The notes: generated by a model from the sequence alone, not told the origin. A DNA stretch of 51,107 bases from Cryobacterium luteum (GCF_900110125.1 NZ_FOCN01000022.1:1-51107), one strand, 5' to 3'; counted from the first letter of the stretch, positions 9,106 through 18,354 are shown. Numbers and translations are program-made.

Positions 9106-9954
9106 TCAGCTCTCGGAAGCCTGCGGCGACGTTTGCGACCGGCTGAGCAGGGCCCGGGTCTTGTCGTGCTGGGGGTTGGTGAAGATGGTCTCCGGCGGGC
9201 CTTCCTCCACGATCAGTCCCTGGTCCATGACCACGATGCGGGTGGCGATCTCGCGGGCGAACTGCATCTCGTGCGTGACGATCACCATGGTGGTGCCCGC
9301 CTGGGCGATGCGCTTGATGACGGCGAGAACCTCACCGACCAACTCGGGGTCGAGCGCCGAGGTGGGCTCGTCGAAGAGCATGACAGCCGGCTCCATGGCC
9401 AGCGCGCGGGCGATGGCCACGCGCTGCTTCTGGCCGCCCGAGAGCTTGCTCGGGTAGTTGTCGAGCTTGTCGCCGAGGCCCACCATCTCGAGGTGGTGCA
9501 CGGCCTTGATGCGGGCGTCAGCGGCCGAGAGGTTCTTGATGTCGCGCAGCGGGGCCATGACGTTGCCCAGCGCGGTCTTGTTCAGAAACAGGTTGAAGTG
9601 TTGAAACACCATCCCCACGTCGGTGCGCTTCTTCGCCGTAACGGATGCCCGCTCCGCGACGAGCGCGCCGTTCTGCTCCCGATAGCCGATCATGTGGCCG
9701 TGCACATAGATGCGGCCGGCGTCGATGGTCTCGAGCTTGTTGATGCAGCGCAGCAGGGTGCTCTTGCCCGAGCCGCTGGAGCCGAGAATGACCACCGTCT
9801 CGCTCTGGGCCACCTCGAGGTTGACACCCTTGAGCACCTCAACCCGCTTCACCTCGTGGGTTTTGCCGCGAAACCGGTCCCACAAGGACTGCTTGGCCTC
9901 GGACACAAAGGTCTTGTGTACATCCTTGACATTGATGATGGTGTTATCAGCCAC
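9106..9954 (-). CDS. Polar amino acid ABC transporter, ATP-binding protein
   Basis: Energises uptake of a polar amino acid with the permease and binding protein encoded upstream. GTG 9954 is chosen because it gives the 8-bp overlap (GTGGCTGA) with the permease stop and has AAAGG upstream; a longer start at 9987 would overlap by 41 bp. In the 282-residue protein Walker A is GSSGSGKST (58-66), the signature is LSGGQKQR, Walker B is VMLFDEP, and the switch histidine is in IVTHEM. A family-unusual insertion of about 15 charged residues ([15 protein letters not shown]) lies before the first strand of the core, and [14 protein letters not shown] extends the region before the Q-loop. Confidence 0.9.
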   Translation of the reverse strand: MADNTIINVKDVHKTFVSEAKQSLWDRFRGKTHEVKRVEVLKGVNLEVAQSETVVILGSSGSGKSTLLRCINKLETIDAGRIYVHGHMIGYREQNGALVAERASVTAKKRTDVGMVFQHFNLFLNKTALGNVMAPLRDIKNLSAADARIKAVHHLEMVGLGDKLDNYPSKLSGGQKQRVAIARALAMEPAVMLFDEPTSALDPELVGEVLAVIKRIAQAGTTMVIVTHEMQFAREIATRIVVMDQGLIVEEGPPETIFTNPQHDKTRALLSRSQTSPQASES

Positions 9955-10600
9955 GAGACCGCGCCTTTCGTTCGAGAAGTACAACAATTCGAGAGAGCGG
10001 AAGGCTGAGCATCAGGTAAAGGATGGCTGCTGCCGTGTAAATTTCCGTGGTCTGAAAAGTCTGGCTGTTCAAAATGTTCGCGGTCTTCAAAATCTCGGTG
10101 ACGGCAATGACCGAGGTGAGCGCCGTGTCTTTGACCATGGCAATGAAGTAGTTACCGATCGGTCCGAGCGAGACGACGAACGATTGCGGAATCACCACCT
10201 TCCAGAGCGCCTTGGTGGGGGTGTAGCCCAGAGAGAGTGCCGCTTCGGTCTGCCCGGATTCGACGGAGAGAATGGCCGAACGAAAGACCTCAGACAGGTA
10301 GGCGGCGTAGTTGAGCCCGAGGCCCAGAATGCCGGCCGGAATCGGGTCGATGGCAATACCGATGCTGGGCAGCACGAAGAAGATGTAGACCAGCTGCACC
10401 AGCAGCGGGGTGCCGCGAATGACCTCCACGTAGAAAACCGCGATGGCCCGCAGCACCTTGAACTGGGAGATGCGGGCGAGGGCAACGAGCAGACCGAGCA
10501 CGAGGGCCAGAATCATGGCGCCGGCAGCGAGTTGAAGCACGATCGGCACGGCGCCGATCAGCGAAGGGAACACTGCAAGGGTGTCAGTGATGAAATCCAT
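9947..10600 (-). CDS. Polar amino acid ABC transporter, permease (HisM/GlnP type)
   Basis: Single permease of 217 residues that would act as a homodimer. Membrane segments are visible near residues 15-45, 60-80, 90-110, 155-170 and 185-205. The EAA loop that contacts the ATPase reads [21 protein letters not shown]. An internal [13 protein letters not shown] is typical for the family. It overlaps the ATPase start by 8 bp and follows the binding-protein gene by 91 bp, a gap occupied by a strong hairpin. Substrate specificity is not readable. Confidence 0.9.
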   Translation of the reverse strand: MDFITDTLAVFPSLIGAVPIVLQLAAGAMILALVLGLLVALARISQFKVLRAIAVFYVEVIRGTPLLVQLVYIFFVLPSIGIAIDPIPAGILGLGLNYAAYLSEVFRSAILSVESGQTEAALSLGYTPTKALWKVVIPQSFVVSLGPIGNYFIAMVKDTALTSVIAVTEILKTANILNSQTFQTTEIYTAAAILYLMLSLPLSRIVVLLERKARSRG

Positions 10601-10639
10601 GGTGGAGCGCCTAACTTAGGGGGGATAAACATGCGCACA

Positions 10640-10673
10640 CGGCCGTTCCCCACCGCGAGGTGGGGAACGGCCG
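10640..10673 (-). terminator. Perfect 15-bp hairpin between binding-protein and permease genes
   Basis: Left arm 10640-10654 (CGGCCGTTCCCCACC), loop GCGA (10655-10658), right arm 10659-10673, with no mismatch. No U-run follows on either strand. Because the gap lies inside the importer operon, it is better read as an attenuating or mRNA-stabilising hairpin that lets the binding protein be made in excess than as a full terminator. Function inferred from position. Confidence 0.75.
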
Positions 10674-10691
10674 GTGCGAGCCGTGCGTTAG

Positions 10692-11501
10692 CTACTCCGT
10701 GACGTTGTCTTCGCCGAGTCCGTACTTCTGCAGAATCTCCAGGTACTGGGGGGTCTGCTTGAGGTCGGCGAGGCCCGAGTTGAGGTCGTCGAGCAGCTCG
10801 GTGTCTTCCATGCGCACGCCGGCGCCAATCTGGCCGGGAAAGTACGGCGTGTACGGGGTGACCAGTTCGATCTTCGGGTTGGGCTTCTGCACGAGGCTGT
10901 AGGCCAGCACGGCGCTGTCGGTGAAGGCGGCGTCAATCTGGCCGTTTTCCACGGCGGCGATCAGCGCAGCCTGCGAGTCGAAGAACTGGGTCTCGCTGCC
11001 TTCCAGGGTTCCGATGAGGTCGGTGAAGACCGTTCCGGTCTGGGCGCCGAGCACCTTGCCCTTTACGTCGTCGCGGTTCTTCACGGTGGAGCCGGCCGGT
11101 ACGAGCAGGCCTTCGCCCTGCATGTACCAGGTGTCGGTGAAGTTGATTTCTTTCTTGCGCGCGTCGGTGATGTACATGGCGTCGACGATCACGTCGGCCT
11201 TCTTAGCCATCAGCGCCGGAATGAGGGTGTTGAAGTCGGTGACGAAGACCTCGACGTTCCAGCCCTTCGCCTCGGCGATGGCAAGAATCATTTCTCCATC
11301 GATGCCCGAGAGCTCGCCCGTGGCGGCATCGGTGAACGAGAAGGGGGCGTCATTCGACGTGGCGATCGTGATGGTCTTTTTCGCGTCGGCGTTAGAGCCG
11401 GTGGAGGCATCGGCGCTGCAGCCCGACAGAGCCAGGGCGCCAACGAGCGCCAGCGGCACCAGAACCTTGAGACGTTTGGCGAATCGGGATGACGTGTTCA
11501 T
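10692..11501 (-). CDS. Polar amino acid ABC transporter, substrate-binding lipoprotein
   Basis: Lipid-anchored receptor of the importer, 269 residues. The signal peptide ends in a lipobox ALSGC with Cys28. The mature part has the bacterial solute-binding family 3 fold: ITIATSNDAPFSF near its start, then GIDGEMILAIAEAKGW and the KADVIVDAMYIT and FTDTWY segments that line the ligand site. The final LQKYGLGEDNVTE is a normal C-terminus. First gene of an operon with permease, ATPase and amidase on the minus strand. The Asp/Glu-rich site composition does not define the ligand. Confidence 0.9.
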   Translation of the reverse strand: MNTSSRFAKRLKVLVPLALVGALALSGCSADASTGSNADAKKTITIATSNDAPFSFTDAATGELSGIDGEMILAIAEAKGWNVEVFVTDFNTLIPALMAKKADVIVDAMYITDARKKEINFTDTWYMQGEGLLVPAGSTVKNRDDVKGKVLGAQTGTVFTDLIGTLEGSETQFFDSQAALIAAVENGQIDAAFTDSAVLAYSLVQKPNPKIELVTPYTPYFPGQIGAGVRMEDTELLDDLNSGLADLKQTPQYLEILQKYGLGEDNVTE

Positions 11502-11818
11502 GTTTCTCCATCTAGTGCTGGGTGTGAATGCCGGTGTTCGGCATGCACTGGGCAGAAATTTGTCTAGTCGAAATCTAAGTTATGCCGCTTCATCGCACAA
11601 CTCAGGATAGAGCGATCTTATCCATAGGTTAGGGCTATATTGAGCCCAGGCGGTGCGAAGCCCAGTGAAAAATTGGGGCCAATCCTGCGTATCGTCGGCC
11701 CCTTTCTGCCGTCAATCCTGAGGCAGGTCGTCCACCCCACTGCGGACGGGGCCTGGGCCCCGTCCCCGGGCCCAGGTTATAAACTGGGCCCATGGACGGG
11801 GCCCGGGCCCCGACCGGG
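11502..11818. other. Intergenic region (317 bp) upstream of the binding-protein gene
   Basis: It contains the leader of the minus-strand ABC operon (11502-11640) and, at 11744-11815, a copy of the double-palindrome repeat that ends three bases from the stop codon of the response regulator gene. No open frame with coding character was seen in it. Confidence 0.7.
11744..11815 (-). repeat. Double-palindrome intergenic repeat, copy 1 (variant A-B-A)
   Basis: Three palindromes in a row: 11744-11765 (GGACGGGGCC type), 11768-11791 (GGGCCCAG...CTGGGCCC with a TTATAA centre) and 11794-11815 (a second GGACGGGGCCC type). Each has one mismatch from perfect symmetry. This copy has a second A palindrome where other copies carry the ATAAGGTGGGCCC half site. 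It lies directly after the TAA of the minus-strand response regulator (11819-11821). Confidence 0.85.
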
Positions 11819-12586
11819 TTAGGCGGTCGTCGACGCCAGTCGGTAGCCCACGCCGCGCACCGTTTCGATGCGCTCGGCGGGCCCGATCTTGCGGCGCAGG
11901 TTGGCCACGTGCACCTCGAGGGAGCGCTTGTCGGCCTCCGTCACCAGCGCGGTGGCGTACCTTTCGCCGCGCAGCTCGAGAATCAGTTCGCTCTTGCTGT
12001 GCACCCGGTCAACGGGCTGCAGCAGGCGGGCGAGCAGATCGAATTCACTGCGCGTCAGCAGAACGGATGCCCCCGCCACCTCCACCACGCGCCGCGCCGA
12101 ATCGAGGCGCACGCCGTCGTGGTGCAGCCATCCGCTGGAGTCGTTCGGCGCCGAGTTCGGCTGGAGCCCGGGCGCGGCCTGGAGCCCGGGCGCGGCCGCC
12201 AGGGGCTCAACCTCGTTCGGCGCTCGCCGCAGCACCGCGTCGATGCGGGCGCGCAGCTCGCCGGTGCGAAACGGTTTGGCCACGAAGTCGTCGGCGCCGG
12301 CGCTGAGGCCGCGCACGACGTCGACCTCGTCGAAGCGCGCCGAGATCATGATGATGCTGCGCGTGCTGAGCAGGCGAATGCGTTTGAGGGTTTCGAAGCC
12401 GTCCATGCCGGGCATGTTCACGTCGAGGGTCGTCAGGGTCGGAGCGTGGAGGCGCACGAGTTCGACGCCCTCGGCGCCGGTGCCGGCGAGCAACACCTCG
12501 AAACCGGCCTCGATGAGGATGGCTGCGATCACCTCGCGCACATCCGCATCGTCTTCGATGACCACCGCGATGCGGTCAGTATTCAC
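11819..12586 (-). CDS. OmpR-family response regulator
   Basis: DNA-binding response regulator of 255 residues. GTG 12586 follows a GGGGGG run at suitable spacing; an open frame that extends to 13600 on this strand is only the shadow of the HNH gene opposite. The receiver domain has acidic residues Glu11/Asp12, phospho-acceptor Asp55 (TTLDVNMPG), MISA and the AKPF lysine. The linker contains a repeated APGLQ segment from a tandem duplication near 12161-12200. The C-terminal winged helix ends ETVRGVGYRLAS. Its likely partner is the histidine kinase at 13680-14963 on the same strand, from which it is now separated by an opposite-strand HNH gene. Confidence 0.88.
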   Translation of the reverse strand: MNTDRIAVVIEDDADVREVIAAILIEAGFEVLLAGTGAEGVELVRLHAPTLTTLDVNMPGMDGFETLKRIRLLSTRSIIMISARFDEVDVVRGLSAGADDFVAKPFRTGELRARIDAVLRRAPNEVEPLAAAPGLQAAPGLQPNSAPNDSSGWLHHDGVRLDSARRVVEVAGASVLLTRSEFDLLARLLQPVDRVHSKSELILELRGERYATALVTEADKRSLEVHVANLRRKIGPAERIETVRGVGYRLASTTA

Positions 12587-12652
12587 GGTGCCCCCCGATT
12601 TCACTACCGGTAACTCTATCGACCCGGCCGCGCTCGCCGGACGCGCCCTCGC

Positions 12653-13594
12653 GTGCGTCCGCTGGAATGGCAGGCCCGGCTCGATCCCGACGGCATCGCC
12701 CCCAACGAGGAGGAGGCGGAGACGAAGAGCACGCTGACGTTCGGGCTGCTGCGCAACGGGCTCTACCCGCTCCGGGCCAACGTCACCCCCGAACTTCGCG
12801 GCATCATGGACACCCTCTTCGACAGCCATCTGTCGGCGAGGTCGCGCACACCACGGTTTGAACCCACCGACCCGGCCGAACCGGCCGACGGAACCGCCAC
12901 CGCCCTGGAGGGACTTGACAGCGACGGCCTGAGTGCTGACGGTGAGCGTTTTAGTGCCGACCCCTTCGCCGGCGACACCCGCTACGACGGCGACGACCGC
13001 ACCGCCGGCGAGAAACGGGCCGACGTTCTCCTCTCGGTGTTCGAAGCGGCCGCCCGCGACCCGAAGACTTCGACCATGGGCGGCGCGGCCCCCACCGTGA
13101 TGATCCATGTGAACGCCACTGACCTCGACAACGAACGCGGGGTCGGCTGGATCGACGGCATCGAAGCGCCCATCTCGATGCGCCGAGTCAAGGAAACCAT
13201 CTGCACCGGCGGCTCCCAAAAGGTCATCTTCGGCGATAACGGTGCCGTGCTCTACCTCGGCGACAAAGTACGCTGCTTCACCCCCAAACAACGAGCCGCC
13301 ATCGCCGCCCGCGACGGAGGGTGCATCATCCCCGGCTGCACCATCCCCGCCCGCTGGACCGAAGTGCACCACGTCATCCCCGCCGGCAAGGGTGGGCCGA
13401 CCAACGTTGACAACGGATGCCTCCTCTGTTGGTTCCACCACCACACCATCGACACCAACGGCTGGCAGATTCGCATGATCAACGGCCGGCCGCAGGTGCG
13501 TGGCCCACTGCTCTGGGACCCGACCCAAACCTGGCGCCCCGCTCAAAGCCACCGCGCCAACGCCCCGGCCGCCGATCCGCCCTGGCGCACCTGA
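12653..13594 (+). pseudogene. 13E12-type HNH endonuclease family protein, 5'-truncated
   Basis: C-terminal two thirds of a 13E12/DUF222-HNH protein, a family multiplied in many actinobacteria. The HNH nuclease domain is intact near residues 220-270: CIIPGCTIPARWTEVHHVIP, then GGPTNVDNGCLLCWFHHHTID. The DUF222 region begins abruptly: the open frame starts at GTG 12653 with the segment PLEWQARLDPDGIAPNEEE, and family members have about 150 more residues before this. No ribosome site precedes 12653. The remnant sits between a sensor kinase gene and its probable response regulator, pointing against both. It may still be expressed as a short protein, so the pseudogene label is a judgement. Confidence 0.75.
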
Positions 13595-13679
13595 GATCAT
13601 GCAAGCGCTCCATCTGCCGCCGGTTGCTGTTCAGGATTGCCCGTCTGTGCTGACGATGCGCATTCCCGCGGTGCAACGG

Positions 13680-14963
13680 CTAGCCGAGCGTGGCGCTGTT
13701 CATCCCAGACAACAGTGCGGGCACCGGAACCTGCACGAGCGGCAGGGTCAGTTCAAACCGGCTGCCGGCCGACGACGATTCGACCAGGCGCAGGTCGCCG
13801 CCGTGCCGCCGGGCGATGTCGCGGCTGATGCCGAGGCCGAGCCCCGAGCCTTGCTGCGCCAACCGCCGTGCCGATGCGGTGCGATAGTAGGGCTCGAACA
13901 CGAGCGTGCGTTCGTGCGGAGCCATCCCGCATCCGCTGTCGGTGACGGCGAAGGTCACCGTGTCGAGCGTGCGGGTCTCGCTCACCACCACCGTGCCGCC
14001 GACCCGGTTGTATTTAATGGCATTGGTCAGCAGATTGTCGAGCACCTGCCGAATGCGGTTGGGGTCGACCTCGGCGAGCAACGTGTCGGAGGCGATCACG
14101 TCAATCGTCACGCCGCGCGCGTCGGCCGCAGCCCGGCTCGCCGCCAGGCAATTCTCGATCAGTGCGCGCAGGTCACTCGTCGCAAAGGTGAGCCCGAGCA
14201 GGGCCGTGCCGGTGCTGCGCGCGTGCAGCAGATCGGCGAGGATTGTCTCCATCTGCTCGGCGTTGCGCACGATCACCCCGGCCCGCCGCGCAATCGTCTG
14301 CTCATCATGAGTGCCCAGCACGAGCTCGGCGTTGCCCAGAATAGAGGTGAGCGGGGTGCGCAGCTCGTGGGTGACGGCCTCGATCAAGTCGTCGCGGGCC
14401 CGCACGGCCTGCTCGGTGAGCACAGTCTGAGCGGCCAGCTGCACCTTCTTACGACGGATGCGCGCCCCCGATACCCCCGCAGCCCCCGCCAGAATAAGCA
14501 GCGTCAGCGGGTAGGCCACGATGCGGGTGAAGTTGTCGGGATCGACGCCGCCGCTGTATTGGGAAACAAGGCCCGTGGGACTCGTGACGAGAATGAGGGC
14601 AATGGCGGCCAACACACCGCGCAGTCCGTGGGAGTAGGCGATCCAGATCATCGGCAGAATCAGCAGCAGGGCCCCGCCCGACAGCGTGGCGCCCTCCGCG
14701 TGTGCGGTCACCCTGATTCCGATCATGTCGGCGAACGGCAGCAGCACCGAAAACCGCTGCAGGGTGGGGTGGTTGCGCCAGATTGCGGTGACCAGGGTGA
14801 CCAGGGCAATAAGGCCGGCGCCGGCGGCGTAGAGACGCGGGTTGAGGGCATCCGGTTGGCTGAGCAATACCGCGGTACCCACGATGATCAGGGCGCCGAA
14901 CACCACGCCCTGAAATTCCCAGAGCGAGCGACCACTGTGGTGACCTGGTCGAGGGAAGAGCAT
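13680..14963 (-). CDS. Membrane sensor histidine kinase
   Basis: Sensor of a two-component system, 427 residues. Five or six hydrophobic segments fill residues 20-165 (about 20-36, 46-61, 71-84, 97-111, 115-130 and 150-166) with almost no periplasmic domain, so the stimulus is probably sensed in or at the membrane. The dimerisation helix holds the phospho-acceptor His199 (AVTHELRTPLTS). The ATP-binding domain shows N-box LLTNAIKYN, G1 DSGCGM and G2 GSGLGLGIS. The response regulator that would follow in an operon is displaced to 11819-12586. Divergent from the surface-protein genes at 15187, which are candidate targets by proximity only. Confidence 0.88.
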   Translation of the reverse strand: MLFPRPGHHSGRSLWEFQGVVFGALIIVGTAVLLSQPDALNPRLYAAGAGLIALVTLVTAIWRNHPTLQRFSVLLPFADMIGIRVTAHAEGATLSGGALLLILPMIWIAYSHGLRGVLAAIALILVTSPTGLVSQYSGGVDPDNFTRIVAYPLTLLILAGAAGVSGARIRRKKVQLAAQTVLTEQAVRARDDLIEAVTHELRTPLTSILGNAELVLGTHDEQTIARRAGVIVRNAEQMETILADLLHARSTGTALLGLTFATSDLRALIENCLAASRAAADARGVTIDVIASDTLLAEVDPNRIRQVLDNLLTNAIKYNRVGGTVVVSETRTLDTVTFAVTDSGCGMAPHERTLVFEPYYRTASARRLAQQGSGLGLGISRDIARRHGGDLRLVESSSAGSRFELTLPLVQVPVPALLSGMNSATLG

Positions 14964-15186
14964 GGCCCCAGCCTATGGTTCTGAGCGGCCAAACTTGGCT
15001 AAATACCCCGATCAGGGGTCAAGAAAACTTGGGACAATGCTGTGCCTTGTCGGGCGGAATCTGCTGACAATCCTGAGCCTGCTTCGGAATGCTGGGGTAT
15101 GCACTCCTAACGCACCACCTGCCGCTGATCATCTTCGATGCTGCGCCGCGCAAAAAATTGTTCGACCTCCAATGAAAGCAGAACCC

Positions 15187-16644
15187 ATGAAGAAGCGCAT
15201 TCTGGTCACCACGGCCGCGGCGACCCTGGCGGCATCCGTCTTGATTGTGCCGGCCGCCTGGGCGGCACCCGGGGTGGTGACCGCGGGCACGGCCATCTCG
15301 GTGGGTTCAGCGCCCATCGATGTGGCGTTCAGTCCCGACGGCACCCACGCCTACGTGACGAACTACGATTCCAACACCATTTCGTTCATCAACGCCGGCA
15401 ATGACGAAGTGTATGACTCCCTCGAACTGCCCGGATCACCGCGATCGATCGCGATCAGCCCCGATGGCGGCACCGCCTACGTCACGATGCCGGCTGCTGA
15501 GGGGGTAGCGATCATCGCCCTGGACACCGGGGCGGTGGGCACGCTGAAGGTCTTTGGCAACCCCACGTCGGTGGCGTTCAGTCCCCTGGGAAACGTTGCC
15601 TATGTGACCAACGAGTTCGACTCCACCGTCGCTGTGATCGACGTGGCCGAAGGCCGAGTCGTCGACACCATCCCTGTGGGCCTGGAACCACGTGACGTGG
15701 CGTTCAGCCCCGACGGAGCCGTGGCCTACGTAGCAAACTACGGGGCGGCCACCGTGTCGGTCATCGATACCCAGGGCGCAGCGGTGAGCAAAACCATCGA
15801 CCTGGAAAGCAGCCGCACGAGCGCTGTCGCCTTCGCCCCGAACGGTGAGACGGCCTACGTCTCGCATGAAATGGGTGGCGTATCGATCATCGACGTCGCC
15901 ACGGCCACCTACTCCGGCGCTGGCTTCGCGGCGGGCGGGAGCCCCTCAGCGGTTGCGGTGAGCCCCGACGGCAACAGCGTCTACGTGACCAATCGCAGCG
16001 ACAACACGGTGTCGGTGTTCGACGTCGCCAGCAACTCGGTCACCGAGACCGTCGGCGTCGGCTTCGAGCCGCTCGCAGTCGCCTTCAGCCCCACCGGCAC
16101 CGTTGCGTACGTCGTGAACATCTCCGACTACACGGTGACGCCGCTCACGCGAACATTCTCGTCGAACGCCACGGCGTCGGTGTCATCGGCTGTGACGCCG
16201 GGAATCTTCACGACCTGGCTATCAGACGTGAATTTTGAGGCTGTCCCGTTCTCGCACGCCGAGCAGACGACCACTTCGGGGGCCCTGCTGGTCGTCGATG
16301 ACCAGACCGGGCTGCTGGCCGGCTGGAACGTGACGCTGCAGTCATCCGCTTTGGTGTGGACGAGCCCGAGTGCATCCGTAAACGCTGCCCGTGATATCCC
16401 GGCGGGAAACCTCACGGTGGCTCCGGCGAACGAGGTTTCGAACGTCGCGGGGGAGCCCTTCAGCGGTGCGTCGCTGGGCGGTAGCGCGGCCCTCGATTCG
16501 GCTGTGAGTGTGCTGTCGGCTCCGGCCGGCGCGGGAAGCGGCTCATATGAGCTCGCGCTGGCCTTCAGCCTCGCCATTCCGGCGAACGCTCCCACCGGTA
16601 GCTACGCGGGAACCCTGACCACGACGTTTGCCGCGGCGCCGTAG
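15187..16644 (+). CDS. Secreted YVTN beta-propeller protein with C-terminal WxL-like domain
   Basis: Surface or secreted protein of 485 residues. ATG 15187 is chosen because it has a GAAAG site with the same spacing as the next gene; ATG 15172 is the alternative. A signal peptide (KKRILVTTAAATLAASVLIVPAAWA) precedes seven or so propeller blades with the repeated pattern VAFSPDG..AYVTN..D.TVSVID, up to about residue 320. The last 160 residues differ: VVDDQTGLLAGWNVTLQSS and a final SYAGTLTTTFAAAP match the shape of WxL cell-wall-binding domains, including the GW.VTL core. The next gene encodes a DUF916-type protein, the usual partner of WxL proteins. No LPXTG motif. Confidence 0.75.
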   Translation: MKKRILVTTAAATLAASVLIVPAAWAAPGVVTAGTAISVGSAPIDVAFSPDGTHAYVTNYDSNTISFINAGNDEVYDSLELPGSPRSIAISPDGGTAYVTMPAAEGVAIIALDTGAVGTLKVFGNPTSVAFSPLGNVAYVTNEFDSTVAVIDVAEGRVVDTIPVGLEPRDVAFSPDGAVAYVANYGAATVSVIDTQGAAVSKTIDLESSRTSAVAFAPNGETAYVSHEMGGVSIIDVATATYSGAGFAAGGSPSAVAVSPDGNSVYVTNRSDNTVSVFDVASNSVTETVGVGFEPLAVAFSPTGTVAYVVNISDYTVTPLTRTFSSNATASVSSAVTPGIFTTWLSDVNFEAVPFSHAEQTTTSGALLVVDDQTGLLAGWNVTLQSSALVWTSPSASVNAARDIPAGNLTVAPANEVSNVAGEPFSGASLGGSAALDSAVSVLSAPAGAGSGSYELALAFSLAIPANAPTGSYAGTLTTTFAAAP

Positions 16645-16675
16645 CCGTCTCGCCCCCTCCACACGAAAGCCTTCC

Positions 16676-17737
16676 ATGCGCACTTTCATTCGCCCGCTAT
16701 ACCGCGGCCTCATCACCGCCGTCGCCGTCGCGACCCTCGTCGCGGCCGGGCCGGTGCTCGGGGCGTGCGCCGCGGTATCCGTTGTGCCCATGATTCTGCA
16801 AGCGGATGCCCCACCGCTCGGCCTGGTCGCGCTCGAGCAGCACGGCTCGTTTTTCGAAGCCACAATTGCGGCGGGCTCTGCACAGACATTCGACGTCGAC
16901 CGAATCAACCCGAACGATTCGGTCGTCGACGCGCGCACCTATGTGGGGGTCGTGTCGACGATCGTCAACGGGGGATTCGGCGCCGCCGACTCCACGGCCG
17001 TCGCCAGCGGGGCGTCGACCTGGGTGGACTACCCCGCCGAGACGCTCACGCTGCAGCCGCAGCAGCACAACGCCGGCACGTTCACGGTGGCGGTTCCGGC
17101 CAACACAGCGCCGGGACAGTATGTGAGCAGCATTGTGCTCGAAAATGCGGTCGCTGACGCCGGCACGGGGCAGCTGGCGCTCGCTCGCATCACCCGGCAG
17201 GCCGTGGCCATCTCGATTCGCGTGCCGGGCGCCTTGCAGCCGGCGTTCTCGCTCGGGCGGGCGTCGCTGGGCGAGACCGCCGGCTTGTCCGTGGTTTCGG
17301 TGAACACGTCGAACGACGGCAACCAGCATCTTGCGCCCGAGGGCACGATGACGGTGTCGTCTCACGGGGAGGTCATCAGCACGCACCCGATCACGATGGG
17401 CTCCTTGTACGCTGGCATGTCCACACAGGTCGCCGTCACGCTCGGCAGTCAACTGGCACCGGGCGACTACACGATGTCGCTCACGCTGACGGACCCGCTG
17501 ACCGGGGTCGCGGCATCCGTTCTTGATGTGCCGTTGTCTGTTGCCGTGCCCGACCTGTTCGAGCAGGGCACGCAGCTGTTTGCGCCAATCACGGGGCTGG
17601 TGCCGCCGGTGTTCACGCCGCTGCTGATTGGGCTGATCGTGGCCGGAGTGCTCGGCCTGCTCGCGGTCGGCACCCTGGGCGTGCGCCGCCTGGTGCTGCG
17701 GCACCGGGCCCGCGTCGTGGTGCAGCCCGTCAGCTGA
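16676..17737 (+). CDS. DUF916-type WxL-interacting membrane-anchored protein
   Basis: Product of 353 residues starting MRTFIRP after a GAAAG ribosome site, 31 bp behind the propeller gene and so co-transcribed. A signal peptide (residues 1-32) is followed by two Ig-like domains. The first has the DUF916 pattern: a residue run on NP.D...DARTYVGVV, NGGFG, STWVDYPAETLTLQP and TVAVPANTAPGQYVSSIVLEN. The second (about 205-300) corresponds to the host-binding-like half, ending in PGDYTMSLTLTD. A membrane helix (about 320-342) and a short Arg-rich tail anchor it. In Firmicutes such proteins bind WxL proteins at the wall; the same role here is inferred. Confidence 0.7.
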   Translation: MRTFIRPLYRGLITAVAVATLVAAGPVLGACAAVSVVPMILQADAPPLGLVALEQHGSFFEATIAAGSAQTFDVDRINPNDSVVDARTYVGVVSTIVNGGFGAADSTAVASGASTWVDYPAETLTLQPQQHNAGTFTVAVPANTAPGQYVSSIVLENAVADAGTGQLALARITRQAVAISIRVPGALQPAFSLGRASLGETAGLSVVSVNTSNDGNQHLAPEGTMTVSSHGEVISTHPITMGSLYAGMSTQVAVTLGSQLAPGDYTMSLTLTDPLTGVAASVLDVPLSVAVPDLFEQGTQLFAPITGLVPPVFTPLLIGLIVAGVLGLLAVGTLGVRRLVLRHRARVVVQPVS

Positions 17738-17835
17738 ACCGCGCTCGCGGCACCCGTTAGCGCTGGCGGCACCCCTACGTAGGAGTGCCCGCTTCTGCAA
17801 CGAGTGCCGCGAGGGTGCCGGGGCCGGACGAACGG

Positions 17836-18354
17836 CTAGGCCGTGACGCGCCGGCGCTTCACCACGCTCGCGGTGGCCAGGGCGAGCCCGAGCAGCAGGG
17901 CGGCGGCTCCGCCCCAGATCAGCGCGGACGGTGCCGCGTACCCCGCCGAGGCGAGGCGAGCGGTGCTCGAGTCGGCGCCGATCAGGGTGATGGCGGCCGA
18001 GCCGGCGCGAGCGGTCTGGGCGCCCGTGACGGTGGCGGTCTGCGAGCCGACGGCCGTGGCGGGCAATACCACTGTGAAGCTCACCGCGCCCGCGTCATTC
18101 ACGGTTGCGGTCGGTGCCTTCACGGCGCCCATGCTCAACTTGGGGGCGCCGGAGAGGGTGATTTTGGCGCTCGAGTCGTCGGGAAAGGAGCCTGGTTCGG
18201 CCGTGACCGTCACGGTTCCGCCGGGGGTGGGTTCTCCCGTTACCGTCACGGTCACCCCGCCGCCGGGAACGTACACGACAGCGGATGCCGCGGCCGGCAC
18301 CGCAAAAATGGCGAGAGCGGCGAGGGCGGTGATGGCGATGAACTTCTTGGGCAT
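17836..18354 (-). CDS. Ig-like surface protein with C-terminal membrane anchor
   Basis: Hypothetical surface protein of 172 residues. ATG 18354 (MPKKFIAITALAALAIF) is taken because AGGAAT lies about 8 bases upstream and a classical signal peptide begins there. The mature protein is Val/Thr/Gly rich (VYVPGGGVTVTVTGEPTPGG) and reads like one bacterial Ig-like domain. A hydrophobic helix (about 145-165) is followed by KRRRVTA; no LPXTG sorting motif is present. It converges on the DUF916 gene with 98 bp between the stops and may belong to the same surface system. Its upstream region has two palindromes (18433-18446 and 18453-18465). Confidence 0.65.
   Translation of the reverse strand: MPKKFIAITALAALAIFAVPAAASAVVYVPGGGVTVTVTGEPTPGGTVTVTAEPGSFPDDSSAKITLSGAPKLSMGAVKAPTATVNDAGAVSFTVVLPATAVGSQTATVTGAQTARAGSAAITLIGADSSTARLASAGYAAPSALIWGGAAALLLGLALATASVVKRRRVTA

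Noticed and set aside
8137..10008. Long plus-strand frame (623 codons) opposite the amidase and ABC ATPase genes
   Set aside because: Mirror of well-supported genes in a high-GC genome; its composition (His, Arg, Gly, Ala rich) is typical of antisense frames.
12587..13600. N-terminal extension of the response regulator frame up to 13600 on the minus strand
   Set aside because: It is antisense to the HNH gene, has no family pattern, and the receiver domain starts cleanly at GTG 12586 after a ribosome site.
13500..14984. Plus-strand frame of 494 codons opposite the sensor kinase
   Set aside because: Shadow frame; kinase motifs are clear on the minus strand.
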